Positions 6,127 to 10,138 of a stretch of DNA of 10,138 nt are shown here, piece by piece. Every line of letters begins with the position of its first letter. The first letter of the stretch is position 1. Origin of the DNA: Gemmatimonadota bacterium (GTDB taxonomy: Bacteria > Gemmatimonadota > Gemmatimonadetes > Gemmatimonadales > GWC2-71-9); contig QHUF01000182.1 of the NCBI GenBank assembly GCA_003221075.1, positions 1 to 10,138 on the forward strand, in the 5' to 3' direction. The notes below the pieces were generated by a model, which did not search any database, was not told the DNA's origin, and saw only the letters and a list, made by a program, of their open reading frames with translations. The translations under genes were made by a program, and so were the position numbers.

Positions 6127-9100
6127 TTAGAAGGTGGTCGAAATGCCGATCGTAATGATCTTGTTGCTCGGATACACGCCCTGATCGATGCCACGGGATT
6201 CATCCCGAATATCGCGCCCGTCGTTCGTGCCAGCGGCGGGGACGGGCAGCGACGGATCGAGTCCGGAGTAGCCGCTGAGCGTGAACAGGTTCTCCGCCTG
6301 CAAGTAGATGCGCGCGGCCGGGATCCACCTGACGATGGCCGGCGGCAGGTTGTACGAGAGCTGCAGCGTGCGCAGCCGCACGTACGAGCCGCTTTCCACC
6401 CAATAGCTGCTGAACTGCCGGCTCCAGTCGTCGCTGTTGTCGAGTCGCGGGTACTTCGCGTCCGGGTTCGTCAGCCTGCCGGGGCAGCGATATCCCGGCG
6501 AGGGCAGGCCCGGGCCCGGCGGTGGGATCGGCTCGCAGTCGCCGTTGAGCTGCGCGGAATTGGTCAGCATGTCTTTGGCGACGTTCGTCTGGAAGTACCG
6601 GAACGCATACCAGTACCTCTGCGTGTTGAAGATCTTGCCGCCGAACGAGCCGAACACCGTGCCGCTCAGCTCCCAGTTGCCGCGCCGCACCGCGAGATCG
6701 AGCCCGCCGGTGAATTTGGGATGCGGGCTGCCGATGAACGTGCGGTCGGCGGCGGTGATCTGACCGTCGCCGTCCAGATCCCGGAATTTGATGCGGCCCG
6801 GACGCGCACCCTGATTCCACTGTGGCGCCGCGTCCAGCGAGTCGACGTAGTACCCCTCGGCGATCAGGCCGTAGAACGAGCCGAGCGGCTGTCCGAGCTC
6901 GTTGCGCACCGCGTTCTGCTCACGGACCACCGAGGAGCCGCGACCGAAGAAGGAGCGCTGCACGCCGTCGATCTTCGTGATCTTGTTGTTGTAGTGGCTG
7001 CCGTTGAACGTCACGCTCCACACGGTCCGGGTCCCGATCGTGCTGTGATAGCCGACCGAGAAATCGATGCCGTTGTTGCTCATGCTGCCGATGTTGAGGA
7101 TCGGCGACGCAGCCGAGCCGCCCGCGGCCGGCTGGGGCGGATCGAACAACAGATTCTTCGTGTTGCGGCGATACAGGTCAACCGTGAAGTTGCCGCGGCT
7201 GTTCAGGAACTCGAAATCGAGCCCGACGTTGGTGGAGTGATTCTCTTCCCACTTGAGCGTGGTGTTGCCGAGCGCGCTGGTCTTGAACCCGGGCTGAATC
7301 GAGGAGCCCGTGCCGCCGATGTCGTAAAAGGTGTCGCCGCGGCCGCCGCCGTACGTATCGTAGATCCGGAACGGTATGTTCTGGTTTCCCGTGACGCCCC
7401 ACCCGAAGCGGAGCATAAGGTTCTGGACTGGCAGGCTCTGGAAGAACGATTCCCGTGAGAGCCGCCAGCCGGCGCCGACGGCCGGGAACGTGGCCCAGCG
7501 GTTCGTCGGTCCGAACGTGGACGAGCCGTCGCGCCGCATCGTCACGCTGAGATAGTAGCGCTCACCGTAGTTGTAATCCGCCTTGCCGAAGAACGACAAC
7601 AGGGCCCGTTTGCTGCCCGAGCTGGTGACGTTCTTGGAGTTCGGATCGCACAGGGCGTCGTCGATATACCGCGAGTTGACGTCGTTCTTGCGCAGGCTGG
7701 CGCAGTTGCCCGCCTCGTAGCGGAAATTGCTCTTGATCGCTTCCTGCCCCAGCAGCAGCGTGAGGTTGTGCTGGTTCATCGAGCGCGAATAGTTGAGCGT
7801 ATTGGTGATCGTCAACTCCGAGAACAGGCTGTAGTTCTCGTTGATCCCGTCGATGTTCGTCGGCTCGTGGTCCTCCGGCGTCGCGGGCGTGTACCCGTGG
7901 TACGACCCCTGCAGGAGATTGAAGCCGAACTTGGATTTCAGCGACAGCGCGTGGCCCGCGTCGACCGATCCGAACACGTTGCCGAACATGCGGTCGTTCG
8001 TCGCGATGTTGTTCCGCGCAAAGAAGTTGATCTTGGCCGGGTTCGACTGATTGCCGAGCGTATTCGACTTGCCGGAGGCGAAGTTGCCGCCGACGTCGTA
8101 GACCGGGACCACGGGCTGCATGAAGATGTTCTTGCCGACGATGCCACCTTCACCGACGTTGTCATCGATCAGTCCCTCGGCCCCATGGTGTTGCTCGCGC
8201 GAGATCGAGATGTTTTGCCCGATGGTCGCGCGGCCCATGTTGAACGTCGTATTGACCCGCGCGCCGCCACGCTGGAACCGCGTGAACCGCGCCGTCCCGT
8301 CCTGGTCGAGATAATTCAGGGACACATGGTAGGCGTTGTTGTCGCCGCCGCCCGATAGCGCCAGGTTCGCGTCGCGCATTTGGGCCGATCCGAACACCGC
8401 CTTCCACCAATTCGTTCCAGGGCTGCCCCGCATGATGAGGTTGGTCGGGTACAAATAGGTCAACGGATCGACGTTGGTGCAGGGCACTTGAGTACTGTCG
8501 GCGTTCACGCATCCCTGCGGCCAGATGTAGGCGGGGACGCTGGGGCTGGTGGAATCCCCATAGATGTTGATCGGGATCTTCGTTCCGGCATTCTCGTAGG
8601 ACTTCTTGACGACCTGGAAGTACTGCAGCGAATTCTGCATCAGGATCTCGTCATAGCCGTGCGTCGGCGTGGCCACGCCGGTCCGGACGTCGAGCGTCAC
8701 TTGCTGCTGCCCCGGCCGGCCCTTTTTCGTCTCGACGATGATGACGCCGTTGCTCGCGCGCGACCCGTAGATCGACGTCGCCGAGCCGTCCTTCAGGACC
8801 TGCATCGAGGCGATGTCGTTCGGGTTCAGGAAATTCAGGTACGATTCCTGCACGGGCGTCCCGTCGACGACGTACAGGGGATCGTTGTTCTGGAAGCTCG
8901 TGACGCCGCGGATGCGCACGGTGCTGCGCGAACCCGGAGCGCCGCCCGCCTCGACGGTGACTCCCGGAACACGGCCGTCGAGCCGCTGCAGCACGCTGGT
9001 CGAGGTCTGCTGCTGCGCGCCCTCGACGTTCACGCTGGCGACGGACCCGGTAATATCGGCGCGACGCTGCGCCGTATATCCGGTCACGATGACCGGCTCG

Positions 9101-9423
9101 AGCACGGCGACCGCGGATTCCAGCGCGACGTCGATCTGCGGACGGCTCGCGATGGTGCGCGCGGCGCCCTTGTACCCGATCAACGCAAACAGGAGCACGC
9201 CATCGGGCGGACTCGTGATGGTGTACTTGCCGTTCGCGTCGGTGGTGGTGGTGGTAGTCGTCCCACGCACCTGGACCGTGACGCCGGGCAGCCGCTCACC
9301 CGTTATCGATGTGACGGTGCCGGAGACCTGCGTCTCCTGCGCGAGGGCCGTGGCGCTCACCGTCAGCGTGAGCAGCAGGGCCATTCCGAGTGCAGCGAAA
9401 GCACGAATGATTTTCTTTTCCAT
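6127..9423 (-). CDS. SusC/RagA-like TonB-dependent outer-membrane transporter
   Basis: This is the outer-membrane barrel of a SusCD importer, powered through TonB. The chosen start, ATG 9423, has a strong GGAGGAG just upstream and directly begins a signal peptide, MEKKIIRAFAALGMALLL...ATALA before QETQ; an in-frame ATG seven codons earlier (9444) is less likely. Length is 1,098 residues, normal for SusC. Domains: carboxypeptidase-regulatory-like domain at about 24-100 (VSGTVTSITGERLPGVTVQVRG), plug at about 110-230 (VSTSVLQRL-type region, IRGVTSFQNNDPLYVVDG, VLKDGSATSIYGSRASNGVI), then the beta-barrel to the C-terminal Phe (IITIGISTTF). The family segment RIKFRDLDGDGQITAADRTFIG is present at the expected place in the barrel. 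Six cysteines form three close pairs. The gene follows the deacetylase gene and precedes the SusD gene, consistent with one transcript. The imported substrate is unknown. Confidence 0.95.
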   Translation of the reverse strand: MEKKIIRAFAALGMALLLTLTVSATALAQETQVSGTVTSITGERLPGVTVQVRGTTTTTTTDANGKYTITSPPDGVLLFALIGYKGAARTIASRPQIDVALESAVAVLEPVIVTGYTAQRRADITGSVASVNVEGAQQQTSTSVLQRLDGRVPGVTVEAGGAPGSRSTVRIRGVTSFQNNDPLYVVDGTPVQESYLNFLNPNDIASMQVLKDGSATSIYGSRASNGVIIVETKKGRPGQQQVTLDVRTGVATPTHGYDEILMQNSLQYFQVVKKSYENAGTKIPINIYGDSTSPSVPAYIWPQGCVNADSTQVPCTNVDPLTYLYPTNLIMRGSPGTNWWKAVFGSAQMRDANLALSGGGDNNAYHVSLNYLDQDGTARFTRFQRGGARVNTTFNMGRATIGQNISISREQHHGAEGLIDDNVGEGGIVGKNIFMQPVVPVYDVGGNFASGKSNTLGNQSNPAKINFFARNNIATNDRMFGNVFGSVDAGHALSLKSKFGFNLLQGSYHGYTPATPEDHEPTNIDGINENYSLFSELTITNTLNYSRSMNQHNLTLLLGQEAIKSNFRYEAGNCASLRKNDVNSRYIDDALCDPNSKNVTSSGSKRALLSFFGKADYNYGERYYLSVTMRRDGSSTFGPTNRWATFPAVGAGWRLSRESFFQSLPVQNLMLRFGWGVTGNQNIPFRIYDTYGGGRGDTFYDIGGTGSSIQPGFKTSALGNTTLKWEENHSTNVGLDFEFLNSRGNFTVDLYRRNTKNLLFDPPQPAAGGSAASPILNIGSMSNNGIDFSVGYHSTIGTRTVWSVTFNGSHYNNKITKIDGVQRSFFGRGSSVVREQNAVRNELGQPLGSFYGLIAEGYYVDSLDAAPQWNQGARPGRIKFRDLDGDGQITAADRTFIGSPHPKFTGGLDLAVRRGNWELSGTVFGSFGGKIFNTQRYWYAFRYFQTNVAKDMLTNSAQLNGDCEPIPPPGPGLPSPGYRCPGRLTNPDAKYPRLDNSDDWSRQFSSYWVESGSYVRLRTLQLSYNLPPAIVRWIPAARIYLQAENLFTLSGYSGLDPSLPVPAAGTNDGRDIRDESRGIDQGVYPSNKIITIGISTTF

Positions 9424-9426
9424 GAA

Positions 9427-9441
9427 CTCCTCCGCCTCCCT
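9427..9441 (-). promoter_or_regulatory. Strong ribosome binding site deciding the SusC start
   Basis: The minus strand reads GGAGGAG (9427-9433) three bases before ATG 9423, with a second purine-rich AGGGAGG at 9435-9441. This supports the downstream ATG, which also starts a standard signal peptide. The upstream ATG at 9444 overlaps the TGA of the preceding gene as ATGA but lacks a comparably placed Shine-Dalgarno and would add MREAEEF to the signal peptide. Confidence 0.7.
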
Positions 9442-10138
9442 CATTCGACGGGTCTCCGCATGGACTGCAAACCATCGCGGGCGATCAGGTCTCGATACGT
9501 CACCAACACGACGTTGCGCGCCTTGAGGGCCGCGCTGAACCGCTGCGACGTCAGGGCCGTCAACTCTCCCTGACGGTTCTTGCTCATGTCGGGCAGCGGC
9601 TCGTCGGTGTTCATGTCCAGGAGCGCACCCAGCTCCGCATCGTCGATGCCGACGTGCGTCACGACCGCGTTCACGCCCGGCTTCAGCCTGTTGATGAACG
9701 CGACCAGGCTGTCCCCTTTCCGATCCGGCGCCGCGGCGTACTGCGGCGCGTCCATCGCCTCCCCGAAGTAACCCGACATCCCGAGCCCGTACTCTTTGGC
9801 GAGCCGCTCCGTCACCTCGCGGAATTCCGGATAGCGGGTGGCGGTACCCATGTGTTCATCGACGTAGTCGATCTTCACACCCGACCGCAGCGCGCGGTCG
9901 ATCTGGGCGCGGAGCTCTTTTTCGACTTCGGCGACGCTGGGATTGTGCTGGTGCAACGCTTCGGAGGAGGGAAAGAAAAAGCCGTTCTCATCGACTAACG
10001 ATGGAACCGCGGCACTGCCCGTGACGGGACCCCAGCGATAATTCTTCCACTCCGAATTCAGCGCCAGATGGATGCCGACGGAGACGTTCGGATGCTGCTT
10101 CAGAATCTCCACGGCTTCCTGGTACCACGGGCAGACAA
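9441..10138 (-). CDS. ChbG/YdjC-family carbohydrate deacetylase, 5' end outside window
   Basis: The frame is open to the right edge, so the N-terminus is missing. The GTG at 10110-10112 is internal: the residues before it (VCPWYQEA) continue the family pattern into VEILKQHPNVSVGIHLALNSEWKNYRWGPV. ChbG/YdjC proteins are metal-dependent deacetylases acting on N-acetylated sugars such as diacetylchitobiose. Two of the usual metal-binding histidines are visible, in VGIHLAL and DEHMGT; the conserved Asp-Asp motif near the N-terminus would be outside the window. The C-terminal part (VNAVVTHVGIDDAEL..., LTSQRFSAALKARNVVLVTYRDLI) also fits the family. Whether it is cytoplasmic or exported cannot be judged without the N-terminus. 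TGA at 9441-9443 overlaps an ATG of the SusC gene, so the two are very likely co-transcribed, pointing to an N-acetylated substrate handled by the operon. Family assignment is good; the exact substrate is inference. Confidence 0.85.
   Translation of the reverse strand, partial: VCPWYQEAVEILKQHPNVSVGIHLALNSEWKNYRWGPVTGSAAVPSLVDENGFFFPSSEALHQHNPSVAEVEKELRAQIDRALRSGVKIDYVDEHMGTATRYPEFREVTERLAKEYGLGMSGYFGEAMDAPQYAAAPDRKGDSLVAFINRLKPGVNAVVTHVGIDDAELGALLDMNTDEPLPDMSKNRQGELTALTSQRFSAALKARNVVLVTYRDLIARDGLQSMRRPVE

Noticed and set aside
5569..7458. Long plus-strand open frame (about 629 codons) antisense to the SusD and SusC genes
   Set aside because: It spans two well-supported genes and the spacer between them. 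Its translation is Arg/Val/Ala-rich without recognisable domains, as expected for the antisense frame of GC-rich codons.
9239..9262. GGT trinucleotide run in the SusC N-terminal domain
   Set aside because: It encodes a run of threonines in a loop of the carboxypeptidase-like domain. A triplet repeat cannot shift the frame and is unremarkable.
8380..9573. Plus-strand open frame antisense to the SusC N-terminus and the deacetylase end
   Set aside because: The minus strand here encodes clear signal peptide, plug and deacetylase motifs; the antisense product is unrecognisable.

Overview
The window is GC-rich and almost entirely coding, with no RNA genes, CRISPR arrays, transposases or phage genes visible. 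It looks like accessory chromosome from a bacterium with a Bacteroidota-style SusC/SusD outer-membrane uptake system but high GC. The protein wording (SusD starting near CKGFLDQP, a SusC with a carboxypeptidase-like N-terminal domain, large FG-GAP/ASPIC proteins) fits Gemmatimonadota best. A high-GC Bacteroidota/Rhodothermota or Acidobacteriota source is not excluded. The lineage call is inference.

Left part (1-4183): two FG-GAP/VCBS beta-propeller genes are divergently arranged around a 48-bp gap. One runs on the minus strand and leaves the window at its 3' end (1-942). The other runs on the plus strand from 991. The plus-strand gene should encode a lipoprotein of about 1,100 residues with two sets of FG-GAP repeats around an ASPIC/UnbV domain. 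It is broken near 1822-1831: the reading frame changes, and roughly 40 residues expected in this family are missing. It therefore appears as two pieces, 991-1920 and 1829-4183.

Right part (4195-10138): three minus-strand genes form a probable operon, transcribed right to left. They are a ChbG/YdjC-type carbohydrate deacetylase (5' end outside the window), a SusC/RagA-like TonB-dependent transporter and a SusD/RagB-like surface lipoprotein. The deacetylase stop and the SusC start region are interleaved, and SusD follows SusC after 30 bp. The simplest reading is import of an oligosaccharide or other glycoconjugate across the outer membrane, followed by removal of an N-acetyl group. No glycoside hydrolase, regulator or inner-membrane transporter is in view, so the substrate cannot be named.

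The SusD gene and the broken FG-GAP gene converge with only 11 bp between their stops. A perfect 16-bp inverted repeat lies in the last codons of the FG-GAP gene, just downstream of the SusD stop on the other strand, where a terminator for the SusCD operon would be expected. Other small-scale features are two short tandem repeats (7 bp x3 and 10 bp x4) in the broken gene, a hairpin that would hold the SusD ribosome binding site in its loop, and closely spaced cysteine pairs in both SusC and SusD.
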